DNA of 45,244 nt from positions 2,724-47,967 of the forward strand of contig DKUL01000070.1 of the NCBI GenBank assembly GCA_002490665.1. Reading direction: 5' to 3'. The DNA comes from Lachnospiraceae bacterium UBA7205. Lineage in GTDB: Bacteria; Bacillota; Clostridia; Lachnospirales; Lachnospiraceae. The translations under genes were made by a program, and so were the position numbers. The notes beneath the pieces are model-generated. The model did not search any database and was not told the DNA's origin. It saw nothing but the letters and a program-made list of their open reading frames with translations. Positions 23,883 to 32,216 of this stretch are shown here, piece by piece (the first letter of the stretch is position 1; every line of letters begins with the position of its first letter).

Positions 23883-24722
23883 ATGAAATCTGCGAAAAGA
23901 AAAGCCGCACTGAGCAAGACTCTGGTGTACATTATATTGATTATCATTGCAGCGCTGATGCTGATTCCGTTCATATGGATGCTGTCGGCTTCCATCAAGA
24001 GCGACCGTCAGGTATTCCAGATGAATCCCTTTGTGCTGATACCGGATAAGCCGAAGTGGAGCAATTACCATGATATCTGGGTGAAGATACCGCTGCTAAA
24101 GTTTGTGGAGAATACCGTGTTTTTGACAATCATTGTCACGCTGCTGCAGCTTCTGACCAGCAGCTTTGCGGCATACTCGTTTGCAAAGCTTGACTTTAAG
24201 CACAAGAATACGCTGTTTTTTGCATACATAGCGACCATCGCCATGCCCTGGCAGGTGTACATGGTTCCGCAGTTTATCATGATGAGGAAGTTTGGTCTGA
24301 ATGACAAGCTCCTGGCAATCATCTGCCTTCAGGCATTTTCGGCGTTTGGCGTGTTCATGATGAAGCAGTTTTATGAGGGCATACCGGATGAACTGTGCGA
24401 GGCGGCGCGGATTGACGGAATGAGCGAGTACAGGATTTACGCGAGCATCATGCTGCCATTGTCAAAGCCGTCCCTTGCGACGCTGACCATTTTTACCTTT
24501 GTCAATACATGGAACGATTACTTAGGGCCTTTGATTTATTTAAAGAGTGAGCGCAAAAAGACGATACAGCTCGGACTGAAAATGTTCATCAGCCAGTATT
24601 CCTCTGACTATGGGCTGATTATGGCAGGCTCCGTGCTGTCCCTGATTCCGGTGCTGGTCGTATTCCTGTGCCTGCAAAAGTATTTTGTGGAGGGCGTTGC
24701 CGCAACTGGATTGAAAGGATAG
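23883..24722 (+). CDS. ABC sugar transporter permease (MalG/UgpE type)
   Basis: A 279-residue permease with six membrane helices; its EAA loop is IPDELCEAARIDGMSEYRIYASIMLPLSKP. It forms the heterodimeric channel with the previous gene product. The ATG at 23883 has AGGAGG eight bases upstream; the GTG at 23874 lies inside that site. The TAG stop (24720-24722) straddles the left boundary of a MITE-like insertion: the target duplication supplies TA and the element supplies G, so the reading frame ends exactly as it would have before insertion. Confidence 0.95.
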   Translation: MKSAKRKAALSKTLVYIILIIIAALMLIPFIWMLSASIKSDRQVFQMNPFVLIPDKPKWSNYHDIWVKIPLLKFVENTVFLTIIVTLLQLLTSSFAAYSFAKLDFKHKNTLFFAYIATIAMPWQVYMVPQFIMMRKFGLNDKLLAIICLQAFSAFGVFMMKQFYEGIPDELCEAARIDGMSEYRIYASIMLPLSKPSLATLTIFTFVNTWNDYLGPLIYLKSERKKTIQLGLKMFISQYSSDYGLIMAGSVLSLIPVLVVFLCLQKYFVEGVAATGLKG

Positions 24723-24858
24723 TAACAGTTCAGCCCAGGACTTTGCACTTGCTGCAAAGTCCGTGAAATAGCGTAGTGGCTGGAATGCATCAAGCCACCA
24801 CGAAGTGGTTTTGCATGGCTTGATGCTCGTAACAGGAAGCCGAAGGCTGAACTGTTAC
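24722..24858. mobile_element. MITE-like element, 137 bp, with 14-bp inverted ends and 8-bp target duplication
   Basis: The ends are perfect inverted repeats GTAACAGTTCAGCC (24722-24735) and GGCTGAACTGTTAC (24845-24858). AAAGGATA flanks both sides directly (24714-24721 and 24859-24866); because GTAA follows both, the duplication could be up to 12 bases. Inside are a hairpin GGACTTTGCA-CTTGC-TGCAAAGTCC (24738-24762) and a nested unit with outer stem GCATCAAGCC/GGCTTGATGC (24787-24826). Read on the minus strand, that unit has the same stem-spacer-inner-hairpin plan as the module I repeats. There is no coding capacity, so it would need a transposase in trans. Confidence 0.82.
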
Positions 24859-24892
24859 AAAGGATAGTAAATGAATAAAGGAAGTGCTTGAA

Positions 24893-25501
24893 ATGGGTAA
24901 GGTTTTTTCGTATGATAGTCCTATATGGAGATTTATGGGAAGGCTGATTGATTTTTTGTATCTCACACTGCTGTGGCTCGTGACTTCCCTGCCGCTGGTG
25001 ACCATGGGGGCGTCGACCACCACGGTCTACTATATCGCGCTGAAGATGGCGGACAATCAGGAGGAGTACCTGACACGGATGTACTTTAAGAATTTTGTCC
25101 GGTTTTTCAGGGAGTCCACGGTTGTGTGGCTGATGGCGCTGGCTGCCGGTGCGGTTCTCGCAGGTGATTTTTACATCTGTGTCCGCATCAAAAGCCCGGC
25201 AGCCGCAATGCTGATGTCCGCGTTTGCCGTGATCGCGCTGGTGTACCTGATGACAGTCCTTTATCTTTTTCCGGTCATGGCGCGCATTCAACAGTCGCCG
25301 CTGGGGTATGTCAGGGCATCTTTTTGTCTTGCGGTCAGATATTTTGGCTGGACGGTGCTCTGCCTTGTCATTCCGGTGTGCATCGGCATGGTCGGCGTGT
25401 TCGGGTTCTGGCCACTGCTGCTGCTTTGTGTCGGACTGACAGCGTATCTGCAGGCTCTGGTGTTCCGGCAGATTTTCAGACAGCAGGGGTGGGAAATATA
25501 G
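24893..25501 (+). CDS. DUF624 (YesL-like) membrane protein
   Basis: A 202-residue protein with four to five membrane helices, starting MGKVFSYDSPIWRFMGRLIDFLYLTLLWLVTSLPLVTMGAS, the signature of DUF624/YesL. The family is found almost only beside sugar ABC importers and YesMN systems, but its molecular role is not known. The ATG at 24893 follows AAGGAAG; a GTG at 24884 overlaps that site. It was separated from the permease gene by the MITE-like insertion; before insertion the gap would have been only about 30 bases. It is followed by the GH88 gene. Confidence 0.88.
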   Translation: MGKVFSYDSPIWRFMGRLIDFLYLTLLWLVTSLPLVTMGASTTTVYYIALKMADNQEEYLTRMYFKNFVRFFRESTVVWLMALAAGAVLAGDFYICVRIKSPAAAMLMSAFAVIALVYLMTVLYLFPVMARIQQSPLGYVRASFCLAVRYFGWTVLCLVIPVCIGMVGVFGFWPLLLLCVGLTAYLQALVFRQIFRQQGWEI

Positions 25502-25565
25502 GATATAAAATGGAGGAAAACAAGTTTGTGCTTGACAGCCCAAACTTGCAGGCTAAGAAAGGAGC

Positions 25566-26720
25566 ATGGCTATAAATATGGATAAATCCTGGGTGGGCGA
25601 GGTCTATCGAAGGATTCTCGCAAAAGAAAAGAAGGTTGCGGAGCGCAGCCGCGACAAGATTCCTTACACGACAAAGGACGGTGTTTTTGACGACAGGGGA
25701 AAGACGGAAATCTGCTGGTGGACGAACGGGTTCTGGGGCGGTATGATGTGGCAGCTCTACCACGCGGCAGGGGAGCCTGTCTATCTGGAAAACGCGTTTG
25801 CGACGGAAATAAAGCTCGACGCGAACCTGATGAACCGTCAGGGCATGGACCATGACAGCGGCTTTAAGTGGCTGCCGACAGCAGTTGCGCACTACCACAT
25901 GACAGGGGACATGGCGTCGAGAAACAGGGCGCTTCTGGTAGCGGACAATCTTGCGGGACGCTTCAATCCGGTCGGGAAGTTTATCCGTGCATGGAACAAC
26001 TGGGACGGAAATGAGGATGGCTCCTTTGCAGGGCGTGCCATCATTGACTGCATGATGAATCTGCCGCTTCTGTACTGGGCAGGGGACGAAATACATGACC
26101 CGAAGTTCTACCACATTGCAAAAATGCACGCGGACACTGCTGTAAAATACTTTATCCGCGCGGACGGTTCCGCAAAGCACATTATCGAGTTTGACGCCGA
26201 GACCGGGGAATATCTGCATTCCGTAGGCGGACAGGGCTACGGTCACGGCTCCTCGTGGACGAGGGGGCAGGCGTGGGCAGTCTATGGTTTTGTATTAAGT
26301 TATCTTCACACGAAGGAGGAGCGTTACCTTGCCGCTTCGAGAAAAGTGGCGGATTACTTTATCGCGAACATTCCGGCATCAGGGCTTATACCAGTTGATT
26401 TCAGGCAGCCCGAAAGTCCGGCATACGAGGACTCGACAGCGGCGGCAATCGCAGCGTGCGGACTGCTCGAGCTTGCAAAATGTGTGTCTGAAAGCGAAAG
26501 GGACAAATACGAAAATGCGGCGCTGGAAATGCTGAAGGCGCTTGCGGACAAACGCTGTAACTGGGACGAGGACACGGACAATCTGCTGGAAAAATGCACG
26601 GCGGCGTACCATGACGCGGAACATGAATTTTCCATTATTTATGGGGATTATTACTTTATCGAGGCAGTCTGGAAACTGATGGGCATGGAATTATTTATTT
26701 GGGGGAACAGACATGAGTGA
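25566..26720 (+). CDS. GH88 unsaturated glucuronyl hydrolase
   Basis: A 384-residue cytoplasmic (alpha/alpha)6 glycoside hydrolase of family GH88. These enzymes remove the 4,5-unsaturated uronic acid left by polysaccharide lyases. Asp97 in the HDSGF motif and Asp161 in GRAIIDCMMN match the two catalytic aspartates of Bacillus UGL; YGHGSSWTRGQAW (225-237) lines the uronate site. There is no signal peptide, so it acts on imported oligosaccharides. The start is uncertain: GGAG is one base before this ATG and 13 before a second in-frame ATG at 25578. The next gene overlaps by eight bases, implying translational coupling. A heparinase-type lyase downstream would make its substrate. Confidence 0.93.
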   Translation: MAINMDKSWVGEVYRRILAKEKKVAERSRDKIPYTTKDGVFDDRGKTEICWWTNGFWGGMMWQLYHAAGEPVYLENAFATEIKLDANLMNRQGMDHDSGFKWLPTAVAHYHMTGDMASRNRALLVADNLAGRFNPVGKFIRAWNNWDGNEDGSFAGRAIIDCMMNLPLLYWAGDEIHDPKFYHIAKMHADTAVKYFIRADGSAKHIIEFDAETGEYLHSVGGQGYGHGSSWTRGQAWAVYGFVLSYLHTKEERYLAASRKVADYFIANIPASGLIPVDFRQPESPAYEDSTAAAIAACGLLELAKCVSESERDKYENAALEMLKALADKRCNWDEDTDNLLEKCTAAYHDAEHEFSIIYGDYYFIEAVWKLMGMELFIWGNRHE

Positions 26721-28773
26721 TATATTTTCGCCAAAGCACCTGGATTATGAACGCAGCCCCTATACAGGGCTGACCCGGGAGAGCTGGATCGAGGCAGCAG
26801 AGTATTTGTTAAACGGCATTTTTCAGAATATCAGGGATTTCAAGGATCCTGTCGTGATGCCGCGCAAGGAGACACAGGTGACGTATCCGCACAGCGCGGA
26901 CGCGGTCTGGGAGTTTCAGGCAGAATATTTTGAGGGGCTTGCGCGCTCGCTTTTTATTGCGGCGCCGCTCATCCATATCAAGCCGGAACTGACACTAAAT
27001 GACATTAGTGTCAGAAATTATTACAAGAGCCATATTTTAAGGGCATGCACGCCGGGGGACAGCGTGTATGTGGGGAGCTATGCGGCGTGCAGGGAGCTGT
27101 CAAAGGATCCGAATCCGTTTCGTGCGTTTCAGCAGACGGTTGAGACCTGTGCCCTTGTGATCTGCCTGTGGATGAGTAAGGAAGAAATATGGGATACCTA
27201 CACAAAGGCACAAAAGGATGTCATCGCGGACTTTCTGCTCGAATATGCGCATGGAAATACGGTTCCGCAGAACTGGCGCCTGTTTAACATGCTTGACATG
27301 GCGTTTCTTAGCATGGAGGGCTATAAGATTGACGCGGACATCATGCGGGAGCACGCGCAGGCAATCCTTGCCTACTATGCAGGGGATGGCTGGTACCGCG
27401 ACGGTCATTCGTTTGATTATTATTCCTGCTGGGCATTCAATGTCTATGCGCCGCTCTGGAACAATTGGTACGGTTATGAGCATGAACCTTATCTTGCAAA
27501 GAAATTTGAGGAAAATTCCAATGCACTCATGAAAACATATGCGGATTTCTTTGACGCGGATGGTTTTACGAATATGTGGGGCAGGAGCAACATCTACAGG
27601 AATGCCGCAACGAGTGCCTTTGACGGCAATATGATGCTGGAAAATTATGCGGCGGATCCGGGGCTTGCCAGGCGCATTTCATCCGGGTCGCTGATGCAGT
27701 TTATGGGGCGTGAGGACTTTTTGTACAAGGGTGTTCCGACGCTTGGATTTTACGGACAGTTCATGCCGCTTGTGCAGGGATACTCCTGCGCGGAGTCACC
27801 GTTCTGGCTTGGAAAGGCATTCCTGTGCCTGCATCTGCCTGCGGAGCATCCGTTCTGGACGGCAACGGAAAACAACGGAACATGGGAAAAATTATGCGGA
27901 AATGAAGTGAAGACCACGACACTGGATGGTCCGGCGCTATGCTTTAGCAACCATAAGGCAAGTGGGGAGACCATATTGCGAAGTGGAAAAGTCGTGAAGC
28001 ACAAAAAGGATGAGCATGGTATGTGGAACTATTCAAAGCTGTGCTTCAATACCAAATACCCATGGGAGTCAGCGCCGTCAAAGGAGGTGGAGGCGCAGCA
28101 GTATGTCCTTCATGACCTGACGGACGACACTTATGACAAGGCAAATGTGACGTTCTGGCACGGTGAAAAGGACGGCGTGCTGTACCGCAGGCAGTTTTTC
28201 GGCTACGAAATGGAGACGGAGTGCCACTGGATACAGGCGGTCAGCCTTGCGGACTATACCGTTCCGTATGGAATCATGCGCGCTGATAAGCTCCGTCTGT
28301 TCAAAAAGCCTGTCATGCTTACGCTGGGCGCGTATGGGTTTCCCGACAATGGCACGGAGATGACTGAGCGGGAAGCGGATTACGAGGGTGGAACGGCACG
28401 CGCCATTATTCTGAAAGGGAGGGATTTTACAGGGCGCGAGAAACAGCTTGCCATGACCATTTATGACGGATGGGACTGCCTGAAAACAGTGAACAGCAGG
28501 GGCACAAATCCTGATTCGGAAAAGTCCGTTGTCGTGTACGCCGAGACGGCAAGAAAGAACCACAACCATTATGAACAGGCAATTCTTGTCTCACAGGTGA
28601 TTACAAAAGAGGAACATGGGGACTTCACGGACGAAGAGCTTTTCCCCATTCGGAAAATAACATACACCGACCCCCAGGCAAAAGGGGGCTATGGACCTGT
28701 AATTATCACGCACAAAGACGGAACGACAAAAACGATTGATTTTGATGGAATAGAGGGACGGCTTATGCTGTAA
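26713..28773 (+). CDS. DUF2264-family protein of the uronate utilisation locus
   Basis: A 686-residue protein matching DUF2264 in length and in blocks such as VPQNWRLFNMLDMAFLSMEGY, AGDGWYRDGHSFDYYSCWAFNVYAPLWNNWYG and FTNMWGRSNIYRNAATSAFDG. The first ~380 residues are helix-rich, probably an (alpha/alpha)6 toroid, and the rest is beta-rich, the plan of several polysaccharide lyases. The family has no settled activity, but it is regularly linked to carbohydrate loci. There is no signal peptide. Overlap with the GH88 gene (ATG within its last codons) indicates joint expression. I infer an intracellular lyase or hydrolase acting on the same imported oligosaccharide. Confidence 0.85.
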   Translation: MSDIFSPKHLDYERSPYTGLTRESWIEAAEYLLNGIFQNIRDFKDPVVMPRKETQVTYPHSADAVWEFQAEYFEGLARSLFIAAPLIHIKPELTLNDISVRNYYKSHILRACTPGDSVYVGSYAACRELSKDPNPFRAFQQTVETCALVICLWMSKEEIWDTYTKAQKDVIADFLLEYAHGNTVPQNWRLFNMLDMAFLSMEGYKIDADIMREHAQAILAYYAGDGWYRDGHSFDYYSCWAFNVYAPLWNNWYGYEHEPYLAKKFEENSNALMKTYADFFDADGFTNMWGRSNIYRNAATSAFDGNMMLENYAADPGLARRISSGSLMQFMGREDFLYKGVPTLGFYGQFMPLVQGYSCAESPFWLGKAFLCLHLPAEHPFWTATENNGTWEKLCGNEVKTTTLDGPALCFSNHKASGETILRSGKVVKHKKDEHGMWNYSKLCFNTKYPWESAPSKEVEAQQYVLHDLTDDTYDKANVTFWHGEKDGVLYRRQFFGYEMETECHWIQAVSLADYTVPYGIMRADKLRLFKKPVMLTLGAYGFPDNGTEMTEREADYEGGTARAIILKGRDFTGREKQLAMTIYDGWDCLKTVNSRGTNPDSEKSVVVYAETARKNHNHYEQAILVSQVITKEEHGDFTDEELFPIRKITYTDPQAKGGYGPVIITHKDGTTKTIDFDGIEGRLML

Positions 28774-28775
28774 AT

Positions 28776-28798
28776 AAAAAGGGGCTTAGCCCCTTTTT
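28776..28798 (+). terminator. Terminator of the importer/GH88/DUF2264 operon
   Basis: AAAAAGGGGC-TTA-GCCCCTTTTT, a compact stem with a T-run, starts three bases after the stop codon. Confidence 0.9.
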
Positions 28799-28892
28799 AT
28801 GCACACGGGCGTCCAAATGAGATATGCCAGCAAGCTGACAGACGCCCGGCGCGCGAGTAGCAGGGATGATAAATCATCCCTGCTACTCAATT
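28799..28892 (+). repeat. Structured repeat, modules I and II (copy C)
   Basis: TATGCACAC leads into outer stem CGGGCGTC (28806-28813) with GACGCCCG (28841-28848). The spacer AAATGAGATAT and inner hairpin CAGC-AA-GCTG lie between. Module II (28855-28888) is a perfect 16-bp-arm palindrome beginning GAGTAGCAGGGATGAT with a two-base AA centre. Its right arm extends into CTACTCAATT, and on the minus strand TGA within it is the stop codon of the heparinase gene. Confidence 0.8.
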
Positions 28893-30629
28893 AAATTTAC
28901 ATAAAATATTAATACAGCACTCCGTTTTCTGACGGGGCTTGACAGAAAGCTCCCACTGTATCAGGTACACGGTTGTCTTTGTGCCATCGTGCATAAAGTG
29001 CTCCCTGGGGAGGATTCGTATCTGTTCCGGAGAATGCCACAGTGCACTGGCGGTTATTATGCAGCTGCCGTTTTCCCCTTTTATGAAGACCTGTATCCCA
29101 TCAGCGCCTTGCACGATTTCCGGCTGGAATGGGGTAATCAGGTTTTCCGTAATTTTTGTGGTCTGTTCGGATGCAAGAAAGGAGTCCGTGACTGACAATG
29201 CCATTTTGGTGTTGGCGGATTCCGTTGCAATCACTCGTATCAGTTTGTCAATGCATCCTTCGGGGTAAGCGCCTGCAAAGGAGATTGTCAGCTGCCCTTT
29301 TTCGTCATCCCATGAGAAGTCGTCTGCACGGTAGGCGCTTCCGGCGCACTGTTCGCAGTCGTTAATCAGGGGCACGGAATGTCCCAGCGAGCGGTTGCAC
29401 AGGATATCGTACCGACCCTCGTGAAAATAGTCCTTCGTGTACTCACCGGCGCCCAGATCGGTCAGCAGCAGTTCGCCCTGCCATGCGCACAGGAAATGCC
29501 CGACATCATTGTGGTTGTGGTTTTCGTCATTGTGTCCGCCCTTTGCGGCAAAGCCGTTGCCGTCCTTGTTTTTCCATATCATCCACTGGGCACAGGGCAG
29601 CAGAGAAGACCGTTCCCCTACTCGATTGGTATCCTCGCCGCCGTATTGTATCAGCCAGCGAATCGTCCTTTCATTGGTGAGCCACCTGTAGCAGGCATCG
29701 TCCTCAAATGTTCTCGCGGATGCATAATCCGGTGTCCCCGCATCCGGAAAGCAGTGTACAAGGTATGCCGTCAGTCCGGGCAGAAAGTGTTCGTGGCAGT
29801 CCGAATCGGAAAAACTCAGCGATATGCCGTTTCCAAAATAGCACTTTGCCTGAAAGGCAGCAAGCTCTTTGCAGACTGGCTGTGCCATCAGGTTGACGGC
29901 GCCGTTTGTCTCCTGATATAAAAGTTCTGCAAATGCCGTGAAGTAACTCATGCCGTAAGAAAAATAGCCAAGCCCCTCCGTGCACGTTCCGTCCTGTTCC
30001 ATGCCGTCCAGATAGCATGAGAGCGCATCGCACACCCGCCTGATGCAGGGTTCCCTCCAGGCGGCGGGGAGCTTTCCCATCTTGTCCATGGCGATTGCCG
30101 CGATGCCTATGGAGCCTGCGCAGACAGCTGACCAGTTGCAGCGGTCTGTCTCCCACCAGCTGTAAGGAAATGCGGAGGTGCAGAAGGGGGTGAGCACCCG
30201 GTTCATGATTTCTGCCTGTGCAAGCGCCACGGTTTCATGGGGCAGCCGGTCTCCCATAATCAAAAGGATTTCGGCAAGGGACTGCGCAGTTTCCGCGGCA
30301 AACAAGTCAATCGTTTTTTCGTCCGGATGCGAGAAGTCCACATGCGCGGGGAGCGCCCAGAAGCGCTCCTTGCAAATGGAAACGATGATTTGGTTCAGCG
30401 CCTCGATATCGGCGTCATTTTTTCCGAACTCGGATAAAATGCCAAATATCGTCAGGTATTTTCTCCGCGCAAAATAAATTGTTTCGTATACGAGTCGGTT
30501 GCCTGTCTTTTCAAATAGAAAGAATGCATCTTCTGAAGGCTCGGGCGGTTCCTGGTTTCTGAGGATATCGCCTGCCTGCCGGATTTCATCCCAAAATTTG
30601 TGTAGGTACGTTTTTTGCTGGTTATTCAT
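28887..30629 (-). CDS. Heparinase II/III family protein (uronate polysaccharide lyase)
   Basis: A 580-residue cytoplasmic protein with an (alpha/alpha)6-type N-terminal half and a beta-sandwich C-terminal half. The hallmark is GGHNDENHNHNDVGHFLCAWQGELLLTDLGAGEYT, which includes the catalytic-site His/Asn cluster of heparinase II/III domains. Such enzymes cleave uronic-acid-containing chains by beta-elimination, giving the unsaturated ends removed by GH88. The lack of a signal peptide fits intracellular action on imported pieces. The ATG at 30629 follows GGCGGTGG. Residues 335-344 (NRVGERSSLL) are encoded by a fragment of repeat module II, and the stop codon lies in another copy. It is 33 bases behind the ABC-F gene and may be co-transcribed with it. 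The exact polymer is unknown. Confidence 0.88.
   Translation of the reverse strand: MNNQQKTYLHKFWDEIRQAGDILRNQEPPEPSEDAFFLFEKTGNRLVYETIYFARRKYLTIFGILSEFGKNDADIEALNQIIVSICKERFWALPAHVDFSHPDEKTIDLFAAETAQSLAEILLIMGDRLPHETVALAQAEIMNRVLTPFCTSAFPYSWWETDRCNWSAVCAGSIGIAAIAMDKMGKLPAAWREPCIRRVCDALSCYLDGMEQDGTCTEGLGYFSYGMSYFTAFAELLYQETNGAVNLMAQPVCKELAAFQAKCYFGNGISLSFSDSDCHEHFLPGLTAYLVHCFPDAGTPDYASARTFEDDACYRWLTNERTIRWLIQYGGEDTNRVGERSSLLPCAQWMIWKNKDGNGFAAKGGHNDENHNHNDVGHFLCAWQGELLLTDLGAGEYTKDYFHEGRYDILCNRSLGHSVPLINDCEQCAGSAYRADDFSWDDEKGQLTISFAGAYPEGCIDKLIRVIATESANTKMALSVTDSFLASEQTTKITENLITPFQPEIVQGADGIQVFIKGENGSCIITASALWHSPEQIRILPREHFMHDGTKTTVYLIQWELSVKPRQKTECCINILCKFN
29606..29627 (-). repeat. Module II repeat fragment inside the heparinase coding sequence
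   Basis: CCCCTACTCGATT (29615-29627) is identical to the end of module II copy A, and the AGAAGACCGTT before it resembles that copy's AGAAAGGTCATT. It is in frame and adds NRVGERSS-type residues without breaking the gene. Confidence 0.6.
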
Positions 30630-30662
30630 ATTTACCACCGCCTTCTTATTTTATATACTTTA

Positions 30663-32216
30663 TTACAGGTTTCTTTTGACCAGTCCCTCCGGTGTAAGCT
30701 CATAAACGGTGTCACAGACCTCGGAAATATATTTGCGGTCGTGTGACACGCTGATGATGGCGCCCTGGTAGCTGGCAAGCAGCTGCCGGATTACCGGAGT
30801 GGACAATGGCGAAAAATTACGGGTAGGCTCATCCAGAAGGAGGACATCGCAGCCGGAAGTGTCCAGGTACAGCAGCATGACCTTTGCCTTCTGCCCGCCT
30901 GACAGTTCCCGCATCGGGTGCATCATCTCGTCCGCCGTGAACTTCATGCTGCCAAGATAGGTGCGCATCAGGGAAATGCTTTCCTTGCTGCCGTCGGACA
31001 AAAATTCGACGGGTGTCTGTTCGAGATTTAAAAACTCTTCGTAATTCTGCGGCATATAGGCGGCACGGATGTCTGTCCGCTGCAGCAGATTTTCGGAGAG
31101 CATCCGCATCAGCGTCGTCTTTCCGCATCCGTTTTTTCCGGTAATGCAGATATGCGCCGCACCCTGCACAAAAAGACGGATATTGCGTGCAAGGATGCCG
31201 GATTTCTGCGTGCCGTCATGTCCTGGTTTACAAAGTGTGTCCAGCGTGAAATCCAGCACGATTTTTCCGTTTGGGACAGATGCCCTGATGCCAAATTTTG
31301 TGAACATGGCTTCCTCGTACTCCGGATGCTCCGTCATGTTTTCAAATGCTTTCTCAAACCGTGCCTCGTAAGCCTTGACCCGGTGCATGGTCTTTTTCAG
31401 GAGCGCCCCGGCGTGTGGGTTCTGCCTGCTGACAACGTTCTGCTGGTGTTCCACCTTCTGCTGTATCCGGCGGAACTTTTCCTGCTGCCTGTCATATTCC
31501 CGGCGTTCGTTTTTGGCTTCCTGTTCCTGTTTTTCGAACATCAGGCTTCTGTTTGTGATATAATTCTGGTAAGTGGTGTGAACGACTGTGCAGCGCGGTG
31601 TCGTTTTTCTCTTTAACTGCTCGATATGCACAATCATGTTAGCGGTACGTTCCAGCAGTGTTTCATCGTGCGAGATGTAGAGCACCGGAATGTCACTGCC
31701 GCATATAAAATTTTCCAGCCAGACAAGTGTTTCGATGTCCAAATCGTTTGACGGCTCGTCGAGCAGCAGGGTTGTCGGTGATTCAATAAGCAGGCGGATG
31801 AGCTGTACCTTTATTTTTTCACCGCCGGAGAGGACGCCCAGAAGTTCGTCCGAGTAAAGGCGTTCCACTGGGAAACCGATTTTGGCACAAAGCTGTGCGA
31901 GTTCATTGGGGCTTTTGTCGTAAAGGCTTCCGCTTTCTGTGAGATATTCGTATATAGTGCTTTCTTGCAGATTCTGGGGAAGCTCCTGGGGCAGATAGCC
32001 GAACTGCTCGCCCATAGTTACGATTTCCCCCTCATATTCCACATAATTTTCCGCGGATTCGGGTGCAAAGATAAGCTTTAACAGTGTGCTCTTTCCGTTT
32101 CCTTCCTCGCCAATCAGGGCGCACTTGTCGCCGGGGTTGATATTGAGGTTGAAATCCTCCAGTAAAATGCGGTAGTCTTTTTTGTGTCGTATGGTTAAAT
32201 GTCTGATTTGTAACAT
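30663..32216 (-). CDS. ABC-F family ATPase, probable ribosome-protection protein
   Basis: A 517-residue soluble protein with two ABC domains and no membrane segment. Domain 1 has GEEGNGKST, VLSGGEKIKVQL and LLLDEPSNDLDIE; domain 2 has GKNGCGKTT, ELSGGQKAKVMLL and LLLDEPTRNFSPLS. The long charged linker between them (QEQEAKNERREYDRQQEKFRRIQQKVEHQQNV region) is the part that reaches into the ribosome in antibiotic-resistance ABC-F proteins (Lsa, Vga, Msr types). Both Walker B motifs keep Glu, so both sites should hydrolyse ATP. The long, hairpin-rich 5' leader with small ORFs supports a resistance type under translational attenuation. Which drug class it covers cannot be told. GGAGGG precedes the ATG. 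Confidence 0.88.
   Translation of the reverse strand: MLQIRHLTIRHKKDYRILLEDFNLNINPGDKCALIGEEGNGKSTLLKLIFAPESAENYVEYEGEIVTMGEQFGYLPQELPQNLQESTIYEYLTESGSLYDKSPNELAQLCAKIGFPVERLYSDELLGVLSGGEKIKVQLIRLLIESPTTLLLDEPSNDLDIETLVWLENFICGSDIPVLYISHDETLLERTANMIVHIEQLKRKTTPRCTVVHTTYQNYITNRSLMFEKQEQEAKNERREYDRQQEKFRRIQQKVEHQQNVVSRQNPHAGALLKKTMHRVKAYEARFEKAFENMTEHPEYEEAMFTKFGIRASVPNGKIVLDFTLDTLCKPGHDGTQKSGILARNIRLFVQGAAHICITGKNGCGKTTLMRMLSENLLQRTDIRAAYMPQNYEEFLNLEQTPVEFLSDGSKESISLMRTYLGSMKFTADEMMHPMRELSGGQKAKVMLLYLDTSGCDVLLLDEPTRNFSPLSTPVIRQLLASYQGAIISVSHDRKYISEVCDTVYELTPEGLVKRNL

Noticed and set aside
24608..25543. 311-residue open frame on the minus strand
   Set aside because: It is antisense to the permease, the MITE-like element and the DUF624 gene, with low-complexity His/Arg-rich composition.
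28855..28888. Perfect 34-bp palindrome as a simple terminator
   Set aside because: Neither strand has a T-run behind it, the operon already has a compact terminator at 28776-28798, and the sequence belongs to the dispersed module II family.
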